From Pelagibius litoralis (GTDB taxonomy: Bacteria > Pseudomonadota > Alphaproteobacteria > Kiloniellales > Kiloniellaceae): a DNA stretch of 64,000 bases. The translations under genes and the position numbers were made by a program. The DNA is taken from the NCBI RefSeq assembly GCF_011683915.1, contig NZ_JAAQPH010000010.1:124001-188000 (forward strand), in the 5' to 3' direction. The notes under the pieces are model-generated. The model was given only the letters and a program-made list of their open reading frames with translations. It was not told the origin of the DNA and did no database searches. Of this stretch, positions 1-8,055 are shown piece by piece. The first letter of the stretch is position 1. Every line of letters begins with the position of its first letter.

Positions 1-1083
1 CAGCAGCGTGTCGAGTTCCGCCAGAGCGACCTTCGCGTCGCCGACAACCCCCTGGCCCCGGTGCTTGGCCGCATCGAAGCGCGCCGCATTGATCGAAACC
101 AGGCGCATGTCCGGATTCTGGAAAGCCGACCAGGAAGCCGTCACAAAGTCCTGCAGCCGGGTGCCGACGGCCAGCACCAAATCGGCTTCCCTGGCCAGGG
201 CATTGGCGGAGTGGGCGCCGGTCGGGCCGATCGGCCCGGCGTTCATCGGGTGATCGTGGGGCAGCAGCGCCCGGCCCGCCAGGGTTTCGACGACAGGGAT
301 ACCGCGGCTTTCGGCAAAAGCCGCCAGTTCCCGGGCCGCCCCCGAGTAGTGCAGGCCGCCGCCGGCGACAATCAGCGGCTTGCGCGCCGCCCTGACGATC
401 TCAGCCGCCCGCGCCAGATCGTCACTATCCGGCCGGGGCCGCCGGATACGGTGAAGGCGGGGCTCAAAAAACGCCTCGGGGTAGTCATAGGCCCGGGCCT
501 GGATGTCCTGAGGCAGGCCCAGAAAGGCGGGGCCGCAGTCCGCCGGATCGAGTAGGGTTTCGACCATCTGCGGCAGGGATTGCAGAAGCTGCTCCGGCGC
601 CGTGATCCGATCCCAATAGCGGGTCACGGACCGAAAGGCGTCATTCACCGAGATCGAGGGATTGTGGAAATGCTCGACCTGCTGCAACACCGGATCGGGC
701 AGACGGCTGGTGAAGGTATCGCCGGAGAGAATGAGCAGCGGCAGGCGGTTGGCATGGGCCAGCGCCGCGGCGGTCACCATGTTGGTCGCACCGGGCCCCG
801 CCGAGGAGGTCGCGATGCAGATCTGCCGGCGCAGCCGCGCCTTGGCATAAGCCACCCCGGCCAGGGCCATGGACTGCTCGTTCTGGCCGCGCCAGGTCGG
901 CAGATCGTCGCGCACCTCATAGAGGGCTTCACCCAGACAGGTGACGTTGCCGTGGCCGAAGATCGCAAAAACGGCGGCAAAAAGCGGCCATTCAGCGCCA
1001 TCTATCTCAATGCGCTGGGCCACGAGATAGCGCACCAGCGCCTGTGCCATCGTCAGGGTCAGCGTTTCATCGCCTCTCACCAT
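1..1083 (-). CDS. iolD: 3D-(3,5/4)-trihydroxycyclohexane-1,2-dione hydrolase, N-terminal part
   Basis: IolD is a thiamine-diphosphate enzyme that opens the ring of the diketo intermediate in cytoplasmic myo-inositol breakdown. The frame is open to the left edge, so only residues 1-361 are visible (full proteins are about 610-650). Seen: IFGHGNV at 41-47, the NEQSMA segment with the presumed catalytic Glu69, then AYAKA, SSAGPGATNMVTAA, LPQDIQAQAYDYP and a central cofactor-type domain ending at the edge. This order is typical of IolD and differs from ordinary acetolactate synthases. The ATG at 1083 is chosen because GGAGG lies about 10 bases upstream; an ATG at 1101 is in another frame and stops at once. 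It is divergent from the dehydrogenase at 1213. A promoter (TTGCAA at 1189-1184, 17-base spacer, TAGGAT at 1166-1161) overlaps a palindromic operator. Confidence 0.93.
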   Translation of the reverse strand, partial: MVRGDETLTLTMAQALVRYLVAQRIEIDGAEWPLFAAVFAIFGHGNVTCLGEALYEVRDDLPTWRGQNEQSMALAGVAYAKARLRRQICIATSSAGPGATNMVTAAALAHANRLPLLILSGDTFTSRLPDPVLQQVEHFHNPSISVNDAFRSVTRYWDRITAPEQLLQSLPQMVETLLDPADCGPAFLGLPQDIQARAYDYPEAFFEPRLHRIRRPRPDSDDLARAAEIVRAARKPLIVAGGGLHYSGAARELAAFAESRGIPVVETLAGRALLPHDHPMNAGPIGPTGAHSANALAREADLVLAVGTRLQDFVTASWSAFQNPDMRLVSINAARFDAAKHRGQGVVGDAKVALAELDTLL

Positions 1084-1150
1084 CGCCGCGGAACCTCCAT
1101 CGCATGCAACGATCCGCCCTCTTTCCCGAAGACGGAGTGAAGGACGATAC

Positions 1151-1198
1151 TTGACGGACGATCCTATATATCCGATAGAGAGTTTGCAACCGGTTGCA
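1151..1198. promoter_or_regulatory. Divergent iol promoters with LacI-type operator (1185-1198)
   Basis: TGCAACCGGTTGCA at 1185-1198 is a perfect 14-bp palindrome of LacI/GalR type. On the minus strand its last half site forms the -35 box of the iolD promoter (1189-1184, then 17 bases, TAGGAT 1166-1161). On the plus strand TTGACG (1151-1156), 17 bases and GATAGA (1174-1179) form a weaker promoter for the dehydrogenase at 1213, with the operator just downstream of the -10. An identical palindrome lies at 5833-5846. Binding by the LacI protein encoded at 4548-5585 is inferred. Confidence 0.75.
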
Positions 1199-1212
1199 GA
1201 AAGAGAACGGTC

Positions 1213-2334
1213 ATGAAGAGCATCGGCGTCGGGGTTATTGGGACCGGCTATATGGGAAAGGCGCACAGCGTCGCGCTGAAGGCTGTCGGCACCGTTTTCG
1301 AGACGGCGCTGAAGCCGGTCTGCGAGATGATCTGCGCCACCAGCGAGGCCGGCGCGGCCGAGAAGGCCGCCGCCTACGGTTTCAAGCGCTCCACCGCCGA
1401 CTGGCGTGTGCTTGTTGCTGACCCCGCGGTCGAGGCCGTGATCATCGCCTCGCCGCAGCGCACCCACCGCGATATCGCCCTGGCCGCCATCGCGGCGGAC
1501 AAACCGGTGTTCTGCGAAAAACCCCTCGGCGAAACGCTGCAGGATTCCGAGGTCATGACCGCTGCCGCCGAGGCGGCCGGCGTGGTCAACATGGTCGGCT
1601 TCAACTATATCCGGACGCCGGCCAGCCAGTTGGCCCGGCAGATCATCGAAGCCGGCGAGATCGGGCGCCTCGTACACGTCCGCGCCGAACACACCGAGGA
1701 CTTCCTGGCCGATCCGGAAACACCGGCGAACTGGCGCACCCGCGAAGCATCCTCCGGCGCCCTGGGCGATCTCTCGCCGCACATCATCAACGCGGTGCTG
1801 CGCCTGATCGGGCCCATCGAGTCTCTCGTTGCCGACATTCAGACGGTGCATGAGACCCGCCCAGGCCCCGACGGACCGGAAAAGGTGGAGAACGACGACC
1901 AGGGCCACTTTCTCTGCCGCTTCGCAAACGGTGCCATGGGCTCCCTCACCTTCAGCCGCGTGGCCAGCGGGCGTAAGATGGGCTACGCCTACGAAATCTA
2001 TGGAACCAAGGGGGCCCTGCGTTTCGACCAGGAAGACCAGAATGCCCTCTGGCTCTGCGACAGCGATGCCGCGCCGGGACGGGAAGGATACCGCAAGATC
2101 CTGACCGGCCCGGAGCATCCGGACTATCAGGCCTTCTGCCTCGGCCCGGGGCATGGCACCGGCTACAACGACCAGATCATCATCGAAGCGCGCGATTTCC
2201 TAAAGGCTATCGAAACCGGCAGACCGCGCTGGCCCACCTTCCGCGACGGCTGTGACGTTAACCGCGTCGTTGCCGCCGTGGCCCGCTCAAACCAGACACG
2301 CAACTGGGTGACGGTCGGCGACCTGCACGCCTGA
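1213..2334 (+). CDS. Gfo/Idh/MocA family oxidoreductase (inositol/sugar dehydrogenase type)
   Basis: Cytoplasmic NAD(P)-dependent dehydrogenase of polyols or sugars, 373 residues, the usual family length. The N-terminal Rossmann fold begins with GVIGTGYMG (8-16). The CEKP motif at 101-104 holds the family's catalytic Lys103, followed by the alpha/beta C-terminal domain with DLSPHIIN in the place of the usual substrate-binding Asp/His segment. A purine-rich AAAGAGAA precedes the ATG. It is the first gene of a plus-strand run with the IolE-like gene (37-base gap) and a second Gfo/Idh gene, and is divergent from iolD. An IolG-like oxidation of an inositol isomer or methyl-inositol is the best inference; the exact substrate cannot be read from sequence. 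Confidence 0.85.
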   Translation: MKSIGVGVIGTGYMGKAHSVALKAVGTVFETALKPVCEMICATSEAGAAEKAAAYGFKRSTADWRVLVADPAVEAVIIASPQRTHRDIALAAIAADKPVFCEKPLGETLQDSEVMTAAAEAAGVVNMVGFNYIRTPASQLARQIIEAGEIGRLVHVRAEHTEDFLADPETPANWRTREASSGALGDLSPHIINAVLRLIGPIESLVADIQTVHETRPGPDGPEKVENDDQGHFLCRFANGAMGSLTFSRVASGRKMGYAYEIYGTKGALRFDQEDQNALWLCDSDAAPGREGYRKILTGPEHPDYQAFCLGPGHGTGYNDQIIIEARDFLKAIETGRPRWPTFRDGCDVNRVVAAVARSNQTRNWVTVGDLHA

Positions 2335-2371
2335 ACCCAGCCCCGACATCGATTTCGACAAGGAACACAAG

Positions 2372-3268
2372 ATGCCCCTCTCCATCGGCAATGCCCCCTG
2401 CTCCTGGGGCGTCGAATTTGCGGACGACCCCCGGAACCCGGACTGGCAGCAGGTGCTGGATGACGCCGCAGCTGCGGGTTATGGCGGCCTTGAACTCGGC
2501 CCCATCGGCTACATGCCGGAAGACCCGGCGGTTCTGCGCAGGAACCTGGCGGAGCGCCGGCTTTCGTTGATCGGCGGTGTCGTCTTCCGTCCCTTTCACG
2601 ATCCTGCAAAGTGGGACGAGGTCCAGGCCGCCAGCCGGCGCACCTGCCAGGCCCTGAGCGCCCATGGCGCCAAGCATCTGGTGCTGATCGATTCCATCGC
2701 CGCCAGGCGGGCGCCCACCGCCGGGCGCGCGGCCGAGGCCGAACGCATGAGCGAGACGGATTGGCGCGCCTTCATCGACCGCATCCGCAGCGTCGCCCGC
2801 ATGGGGGCCGAAGAGTACGGCCTCTCGGTCGCTCTCCATGCCCATGCGGCCGGTTACATGGAGTTCGAGGATGAGCTGGAGCGTGCGCTGGGCGAGATCG
2901 ACGTCGAGCTGCTCTCGGTCTGCCTGGACACCGGGCATTGCGTCTATGCCGGTTTCGACCCGGTTGACTTTTATCGCCGCCACGCCGATCGGGTGAGCTA
3001 CATCCATTTCAAGGATGTCGATCCCGACGTGAAGGCACGGGTGGTCGAGGAACGCATCGGCTTTTACGATGCCTGCGCCCAGGGTCTGTTCTGCACTCTG
3101 GGCCAGGGTGCGGTCGACTTCGAGGCCATGCGCGACGCGCTGACGGAGAAAGGCTTCGACGGCTGGGCGACGGTGGAGCAGGACTGCGATCCCGCCGGCG
3201 ACACCGCGCCTTTGGCCGACGCCAAGGCAAACCTCACCTACCTGCGCAGCATCGGCCTCGCAGCGTGA
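2372..3268 (+). CDS. IolE-like TIM-barrel sugar isomerase/dehydratase
   Basis: A 298-residue AP-endonuclease-2-type TIM barrel, the fold of IolE (inosose dehydratase), IolI and IolH. It starts NAPCSWGVEF, and carries VALHAHAAGYMEFEDE, CLDTGHCVYAG and YIHFKDVD, which supply the His, Asp and Glu that bind the metal in this superfamily. AAGGAACA stands about 8 bases before the ATG. The next gene starts 13 bases after its stop, so the two are co-transcribed. Next to iolD and two dehydrogenases, dehydration of an inosose (IolE step) or its isomerisation is likely. The sequence is not a textbook IolE, so no gene symbol is given. Confidence 0.8.
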   Translation: MPLSIGNAPCSWGVEFADDPRNPDWQQVLDDAAAAGYGGLELGPIGYMPEDPAVLRRNLAERRLSLIGGVVFRPFHDPAKWDEVQAASRRTCQALSAHGAKHLVLIDSIAARRAPTAGRAAEAERMSETDWRAFIDRIRSVARMGAEEYGLSVALHAHAAGYMEFEDELERALGEIDVELLSVCLDTGHCVYAGFDPVDFYRRHADRVSYIHFKDVDPDVKARVVEERIGFYDACAQGLFCTLGQGAVDFEAMRDALTEKGFDGWATVEQDCDPAGDTAPLADAKANLTYLRSIGLAA

Positions 3269-3281
3269 GTTGGAGAACGCC

Positions 3282-4427
3282 ATGAGCAAACTTTCCTGGG
3301 GAATGATCGGCGGCGGCGAAGGCAGCCAGATCGGCGGCGCCCACCGCGTCGCGGCCACGCTGGACGGCGCCTTCACCTTCGCGGCCGGCGCGCTGGACAT
3401 CGATCCCGAAAAGGGGCGCGACTTCGCGGTTCGGCTCGGCGCCGGGCAAGACCGCGCCTATGGCGACTGGCGTGAGATGCTAGACGGCGAATCAAGCCGT
3501 CCGGACCGTGTTGACCTGGTTACCGTGGCAACGCCGAACAACACCCACTTTGAGATTACCAAGGCCTTCCTGCAGGCCGGCTTCAACGTTCTCTGCGAAA
3601 AACCGATGACCACGACCATCGCGGAGGCTGAGGAGATCGTTGCCATCGCGCGGGAGAGCGGTCGCCTCTGCGCCGTCAACTACGGCTACTCCGGCTATCC
3701 CCTGGTGCGCCAGATGCAGGCCATGGTGGCGGGCGGCGAGCTTGGCCGCGTCAGACTGGTCGTCGCCGAGTTCGCCCACGGCTTTCACGCCGATGCCGCC
3801 GACGCCGACAACCCGCGCGTCCGCTGGCGCTACGATCCGGCCCAGGCCGGCATTTCCTCAGTGGTGGCCGACTGCGGCAGCCACGCACTCCACATGGCCT
3901 GTTTCGTCATCGGCCAGGAGGTCACGACACTCTCCGCCGACTTCGCCTCCTGCATCGAAGGACGCAAGCTGGAGGACGACGCGCTCATCGCCTTTCGCAT
4001 GAACGGCGGCACCGTAGGGCGGCTCTGGACCAGCGCCGTCGCGGTCGGCCGCATGCATGGGCTGACCCTGCAGGTCTTCGGCGAGAAAGGCGGTCTGCGT
4101 TGGGCGCAGGAGCAGCCGAACCAGCTGATCTGGACGCCGTTGAACGAAGCCAGCCGGATACTGGAGCGCGGCAGCAGCGAACTTCTGCCGGCGGCACAGC
4201 GCGCCTCGCGCCTCGCCATCGGTCACACCGAGGGCATGTTCGGCGCCTTCGGCAACCTCTATGCCAATCTGGCCGAGGCCATCCACGCACAGAAGGAAGG
4301 TGGCCGTCCGGACAAGCAGAACCTCTCCTTTCCGACAGCAGAAGAGGGACTTCATAGCATCGCCGCCATTCACGCCGCGGTCGCCTCGGCAAAAGCCGGC
4401 GGCACCTGGGTCGCGGTAGAACGCTAG
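3282..4427 (+). CDS. Second Gfo/Idh/MocA family oxidoreductase of the inositol cluster
   Basis: NAD(P)-dependent dehydrogenase, 381 residues. It has an N-terminal GMIGGGEGSQIGGAH nucleotide-binding loop (7-21), VATPNNTH, the LCEKP motif with Lys107, and DCGSHALH in the C-terminal domain where family members place Asp and His for the substrate. An in-frame TTG lies at 3270, but the GGAG at 3272-3275 sits ideally in front of the ATG at 3282, so that start is used. The insertion of several residues in the first loop and the long C-terminal part separate it from the dehydrogenase at 1213. The two probably act on different positions or isomers, for example myo- versus scyllo-inositol or an inosose; this is inference. 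Confidence 0.85.
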   Translation: MSKLSWGMIGGGEGSQIGGAHRVAATLDGAFTFAAGALDIDPEKGRDFAVRLGAGQDRAYGDWREMLDGESSRPDRVDLVTVATPNNTHFEITKAFLQAGFNVLCEKPMTTTIAEAEEIVAIARESGRLCAVNYGYSGYPLVRQMQAMVAGGELGRVRLVVAEFAHGFHADAADADNPRVRWRYDPAQAGISSVVADCGSHALHMACFVIGQEVTTLSADFASCIEGRKLEDDALIAFRMNGGTVGRLWTSAVAVGRMHGLTLQVFGEKGGLRWAQEQPNQLIWTPLNEASRILERGSSELLPAAQRASRLAIGHTEGMFGAFGNLYANLAEAIHAQKEGGRPDKQNLSFPTAEEGLHSIAAIHAAVASAKAGGTWVAVER

Positions 4428-4452
4428 GCTCTTGTCGGATTAGACGGCACCG

Positions 4453-4517
4453 GCCCGCTCCCCCACCCGGCCACCCAACGCCAGTATCTTAGTGGGTGGC
4501 CGGGTGGGGGAGCGGGC
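4453..4517. terminator. Perfect 25-bp hairpin between convergent genes
   Basis: Positions 4453-4477 and 4493-4517 are exact inverted complements around a 15-base loop. The arms are almost pure G/C. It lies between the end of the dehydrogenase (4427) and the end of the convergent lacI gene (4548), where it can end or stabilise transcripts from both sides. There is no U-tract on either strand, so classic intrinsic termination is not certain. Confidence 0.7.
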
Positions 4518-4547
4518 TGGAACCCTTCGACGTAAGTCGAAAACGTC

Positions 4548-5585
4548 CTAGAGCGGCCGGAGCGTGCCACGCTCCACCGCCCGGCAGGGAAAGATCCGGG
4601 CCTCGGCACTGCGGCCCGGCTCCTCGACCAGGCGCACGACCAGTTCCACCGCGGCAATGATGATATCGCGAATCGGCTGACGGATCGTCGTCAGGTCGTA
4701 GGCCGTCCAATCCGCCATGGCGATGTCGTTGAAGCCGATCAGGCCGATCTCTTCCGGCACCCTCAGGCCGCGCTCGCGGCAGACATCGCGGGCGCCCATG
4801 CAGAGAATATCGTCACCGCAGAACACCGCCTCGACGGGGCTCTGATCGAGCAGCGCGGTCATTGCCTGGCGGCCCGCACCATAGCTGTAGGTCTCCGCAA
4901 AGCGTGTCTGCGCAAGGCCGATACCAGCCAGGCCGAGCCTTCGTTCGAATCCGGCCAGCCGGTCTTCCGTAGAGGTCGCCGTGCGCGGTCCGCCGAGAAA
5001 GGCGACCGAGCGATAACCGCGCTCGATCAACAGGTCCGCCGCCAGCTCGCCGCCATGGACATTGTCGATCCCCACCACGTTCACCTTGAAAGGCGGCGAC
5101 GGCTTGCCGAAGGCATGCACCACCGGAAGGCGGGTCTCGGCCAGGGCCTTTGAGAACTGCGGCGGCAAGGTCGACGAGGCCACGATCAGGCCGTCCACGC
5201 TGTACTGCATCAACATTTCAAGCGAGGCCTGGGGATCGTCCTCGTCGGACTGATTCACCAGCAAGGGCCTCAACCCGCGCTCCTGCAGGCCGGCGGTAAA
5301 GAGATCGAAGACCTCCATAAAAGCCGGATTCTGGAAGTTATTGGACAGCAGACCGATCAGCGCGGTGCGTTTGGTGGTCAGGCTGCGCGCCAGGAAGTTG
5401 GGGCGATAGCCCAATTCGCGGGCCGCCTTCTCCACCTTCTTGCGCGTCCTCGGCGAGACGCTGGCCCCCTCGGTGAAGGTGCGCGACACTGCGGAGCGCG
5501 AAACCCCCGCAGCCTCGGCGACTTCTCTCAAGGTCACCGGCGCATCGCTCCGACCGCCACGATCCCCGCCCCTGTCCAAAACCAA
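4548..5585 (-). CDS. LacI-family transcriptional repressor of the inositol cluster
   Basis: A 345-residue LacI/GalR repressor. The helix-turn-helix is at about 16-36 (VTLREVAEAAGVSRSAVSRT), followed by a hinge helix (ARSLTTKRT) and a periplasmic-binding-protein-type effector domain with NNFQNPAF, VDGLIVASST, AFLGGPR and GFNDIAMADW. The frame begins with a TTG at 5585; no ATG gives a complete HTH, and the Shine-Dalgarno match is weak, so the exact start is uncertain. It is convergent with the dehydrogenase at 3282 and lies between two copies of TGCAACCGGTTGCA (1185 and 5833), the most likely operators. Effector unknown; an inositol derivative is the natural guess. Confidence 0.9.
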   Translation of the reverse strand: MVLDRGGDRGGRSDAPVTLREVAEAAGVSRSAVSRTFTEGASVSPRTRKKVEKAARELGYRPNFLARSLTTKRTALIGLLSNNFQNPAFMEVFDLFTAGLQERGLRPLLVNQSDEDDPQASLEMLMQYSVDGLIVASSTLPPQFSKALAETRLPVVHAFGKPSPPFKVNVVGIDNVHGGELAADLLIERGYRSVAFLGGPRTATSTEDRLAGFERRLGLAGIGLAQTRFAETYSYGAGRQAMTALLDQSPVEAVFCGDDILCMGARDVCRERGLRVPEEIGLIGFNDIAMADWTAYDLTTIRQPIRDIIIAAVELVVRLVEEPGRSAEARIFPCRAVERGTLRPL

Positions 5586-5600
5586 TCTTCCCTATCCCTA

Positions 5601-5660
5601 GATCGGATCATGTTTTGTCGGAACCACTTCGTGGTTCCGACAAAACATGTGAATCCGATC
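5601..5660. repeat. Long inverted repeat, 18-bp perfect core with 3-base loop
   Basis: Bases 5610-5627 pair perfectly with 5631-5648. Outer arms 5601-5608 and 5653-5660 also pair, with a 3-base bulge. It lies 16 bases upstream of the lacI start, transcribed away from it. The form resembles the dispersed extragenic palindromes of alphaproteobacteria. Confidence 0.75.
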
Positions 5661-5673
5661 GACATCAAAAGGT

Positions 5674-5737
5674 TAGAGCAGATTCACCTGGTCGATGGAT
5701 CGCCTCTGGCGATTCCATTCGACCAGGATCTGCTCTA
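5674..5737. repeat. Second long inverted repeat beside the first
   Basis: Bases 5674-5683 pair with 5728-5737 and 5687-5695 with 5719-5727. The inner part 5697-5704 pairs with 5708-5716 with one bulge. It is separated by 13 bases from the repeat at 5601-5660 and is unrelated in sequence, so two different extragenic palindromes stand side by side between lacI and the binding-protein promoter. Confidence 0.7.
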
Positions 5738-5832
5738 GGCCCTGCCGATTCTCTCGTCAGGGGCCGAAACGCCAGCGCGCATTTTCTGCCATCGCACGGC
5801 CGGCCACAACTCTCCGTCCATCCAGCTATTTT

Positions 5833-5870
5833 TGCAACCGGTTGCATGACTGATCTGCTCGGGCTAGAGT
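5833..5870 (+). promoter_or_regulatory. Promoter of the sugar-binding protein with embedded LacI operator
   Basis: TGCAACCGGTTGCA at 5833-5846 repeats the operator at 1185. Its right half plus one base forms the -35 box TTGCAT (5842-5847). A 17-base spacer leads to TAGAGT (5865-5870). The operator stands in exactly the same register to the -35 as at the iolD promoter, so a bound repressor would exclude RNA polymerase at both. Confidence 0.75.
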
Positions 5871-5967
5871 GCATTAGGCGCCAATCATATGCCTGAAAAC
5901 ATCACGAAGGCGGCTGGGAAATCCCCATACCGTCCCTTGGCCCACGCCGTCCCTTGGGGAGGAACGA

Positions 5968-6918
5968 ATGAAGTCTTTGATGAAGGCCGCCCTTGCGGCC
6001 GCCGCCTTGCTAGGCGCAGTTTCCACCGGCACGGCCACCACGGTATCGGCAGCAGAGGTCAAGATCATCGCCGTCGTCCACGGTCAGGCGTCGGACCCCT
6101 GGTGGTCGGTCGTGAAGAACGGCATCTCGGAAGCCGCTGAAGCCAACGGTGTCACCGTCGACTACCGGGCGCCCGAGACCTTTGACATGGTCGCCATGGC
6201 ACAGCTGATCGACGCCGCCGTGAACCAGGAACCGGACGGCATCATAGTTTCCATACCTGACGCCGACGCCCTCGGTCCGTCGATCCAAAAGGCCGTCGCC
6301 GCCGGCATTCCGGTGATCTCCATGAACTCGGGCGCCGACGTCTACGAAAAGCTGGGCGCCCTGCTGCATGTCGGTCAGGAAGAATACGCCGCCGGCCTTG
6401 CCGCCGGAAAAGCCCTGAAGGCTGCCGGGGGCACAAAGGGCCTTTGCATCAACCACGAGGTCGGCAACGTCGCCCTGGATACCCGTTGTCAGGGTTTTGC
6501 CGACGGGTTTGAAGGCCAGGTCGTCGTCCTGCCGACCACCAACGACCCCTCGGAGGTGAAAGCGAAGGTCAAAGCCTCCCTGGAATCCGACGCTGATCTG
6601 GATACCGCTTTGGGTCTCAACGCGTCTCTCGCCGGCGAGCAGATCGTCGCAGCGGTCGAGGAACTCGGCCGGGCCGGCGAAATCAAGATCGGCTCCTTCG
6701 ACCTCTCCGGCGGGTATCTGGAATCGGTGCGCGACGGCGACGCGCTCTTTGCCATCGACCAGCAGCCCTACCTGCAGGGCTTCCTGCCGGTGCAGCTTCT
6801 GGCCTTGAACGCCAAGTACGGGGTTATGCCGGCCACGGCCATCGGCTCCGGCCCGAACCTGATCACCAAGGACAAGGCCGCGCAGGTCATCGACCTGGCT
6901 TCAAAAGGTATTCGCTAG
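5968..6918 (+). CDS. Periplasmic sugar/inositol-binding protein (RbsB/Peripla_BP_4 type)
   Basis: A 316-residue secreted binding protein of the ribose/xylose/inositol importer class. Residues 1-29 are a signal peptide (basic start, hydrophobic core, cut near VSAAE). The mature part carries VVHGQASDPWW, then NQEPDGIIVSIPDADAL, PVISMNSGAD, a glycine-rich hinge and a DLSGGYLESV segment, the order seen in Peripla_BP_4 proteins. GGGGAGGAACGA precedes the ATG. No permease or ATPase follows: the next gene is convergent. The importer partners must therefore be elsewhere. The shared operator with iolD argues for inositol or a close relative as ligand. Confidence 0.88.
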   Translation: MKSLMKAALAAAALLGAVSTGTATTVSAAEVKIIAVVHGQASDPWWSVVKNGISEAAEANGVTVDYRAPETFDMVAMAQLIDAAVNQEPDGIIVSIPDADALGPSIQKAVAAGIPVISMNSGADVYEKLGALLHVGQEEYAAGLAAGKALKAAGGTKGLCINHEVGNVALDTRCQGFADGFEGQVVVLPTTNDPSEVKAKVKASLESDADLDTALGLNASLAGEQIVAAVEELGRAGEIKIGSFDLSGGYLESVRDGDALFAIDQQPYLQGFLPVQLLALNAKYGVMPATAIGSGPNLITKDKAAQVIDLASKGIR

Positions 6919-6928
6919 ACAGGGTATT

Positions 6929-6952
6929 GGGCGGCGCAGGGTTGCGCCGCCC
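6929..6952. terminator. GC hairpin between convergent genes
   Basis: GGGCGGCGCA (6929-6938) pairs perfectly with TGCGCCGCCC (6943-6952) around a 4-base loop. It sits just after the stop of the binding-protein gene (6918) and just before the 3' end of the convergent dehydrogenase gene (6958), so it can serve both. There is no U-tract. Confidence 0.65.
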
Positions 6953-6957
6953 GGCCC

Positions 6958-7992
6958 TCACACGGGCCGGATCAGAATCTTGCCGCGCTCTTTGCCGCCG
7001 GCGACGCCCAGGATGGAGCGTTCCAGGTCGTCCAGTCCCCTGACATCCATGACCAGCCGGTCGAAGGCGATGTCGCCGGCCCGCACCGCCTCGGTCAACA
7101 GCTGCACGGTTTCGCTGAATTCCTCGCGCGGATAAACGCGGCTGCCGATGAAGCTTAGTTCCTTCATGATTCCGAAGGCGACGTTGTAGCGCGCAAACCG
7201 CTCCGCCGGAAAACCGAGCGAGACGATACGGGCGCGCGGAGCCGCCGCCTCCACCGCCGCATTGATCCCGGCATCGACACCGGAGGTTTCGATGACAATG
7301 TCAAAGCCCTCGCCGCCGCTGTGGGCCGCGAGGTCCGAAAGACAGGATTCCCGCAGAGGGTCGAAGGCCGCAAATCCATGGCTCTCCGCGAAATCGCGCC
7401 GGGCCGCCACGGGTTCGGTCAGGCCGATGTCGACGGCGCCAAGGCGGCGCGCAACGATCGCGGCAAAAAGCCCGATGGGGCCGCCGCCGATGACGAGCAC
7501 GCGCTCGCCGGGGCACAGCCCGGCGCGCCGGCAGGCGTGATAGCCGACGGCAAAGGGCTCGGCCAGCGCGGCGACTTCGTCGGGCAGGTCGTCGTCCAGC
7601 GGGATCAGACGCTCGGCAGGAACGCTGACGTATTCGGCGAAAGCGCCGTCACGGTTCACGCCGATCACCACCAACTTGGCACAGACGTGCGGCTGCCCCC
7701 GCTTGCAGGCCACGCAGGCGCCGCAGGAAACCAGGGGATGGACCGCCACCCGCTGGCCCACCGCCAGGCCCGCCGCATTTTCATCCCGCAGGCCGGCGAT
7801 GGTTCCCATGAACTCATGGCCGGGGATCACCGGCGTCCTGGCAATCGGAAGATCGCCGTTGAAGATATGCACATCCGAGCCGCAGATGCCGGTCAGGCCC
7901 ACCTGAATCAGGGCTTCGCCCGCAGCCGGTTCCGGGTCGCTGACCTGGCGCACCGAAAGGCTCTTCCATTGCTCCAAGACCGCCGCCTTCAT
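6958..7992 (-). CDS. Zinc-dependent alcohol/polyol dehydrogenase (MDR family)
   Basis: A 344-residue medium-chain dehydrogenase of the sorbitol/L-threonine/L-idonate group that oxidises a secondary hydroxyl with NAD(P). Catalytic zinc ligands are visible: Cys37 in GICGSD and His59-Glu60 in PGHEF. The structural zinc site is complete (Cys90, 93, 96 and 104). The Rossmann loop reads [18 protein letters not shown] lies about 8 bases before the ATG. The gene converges with the sugar-binding protein across a shared hairpin and has no operon partner upstream except the unrelated 8056 gene. A polyol or sugar-acid substrate is likely, but I cannot name it. Confidence 0.88.
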   Translation of the reverse strand: MKAAVLEQWKSLSVRQVSDPEPAAGEALIQVGLTGICGSDVHIFNGDLPIARTPVIPGHEFMGTIAGLRDENAAGLAVGQRVAVHPLVSCGACVACKRGQPHVCAKLVVIGVNRDGAFAEYVSVPAERLIPLDDDLPDEVAALAEPFAVGYHACRRAGLCPGERVLVIGGGPIGLFAAIVARRLGAVDIGLTEPVAARRDFAESHGFAAFDPLRESCLSDLAAHSGGEGFDIVIETSGVDAGINAAVEAAAPRARIVSLGFPAERFARYNVAFGIMKELSFIGSRVYPREEFSETVQLLTEAVRAGDIAFDRLVMDVRGLDDLERSILGVAGGKERGKILIRPV

Positions 7993-8055
7993 GCCGTTGC
8001 TACCCTTCGGTTCAAAATCAAAACTCTTCCGCCGTCCACCTTAGTGGCTTCATGC

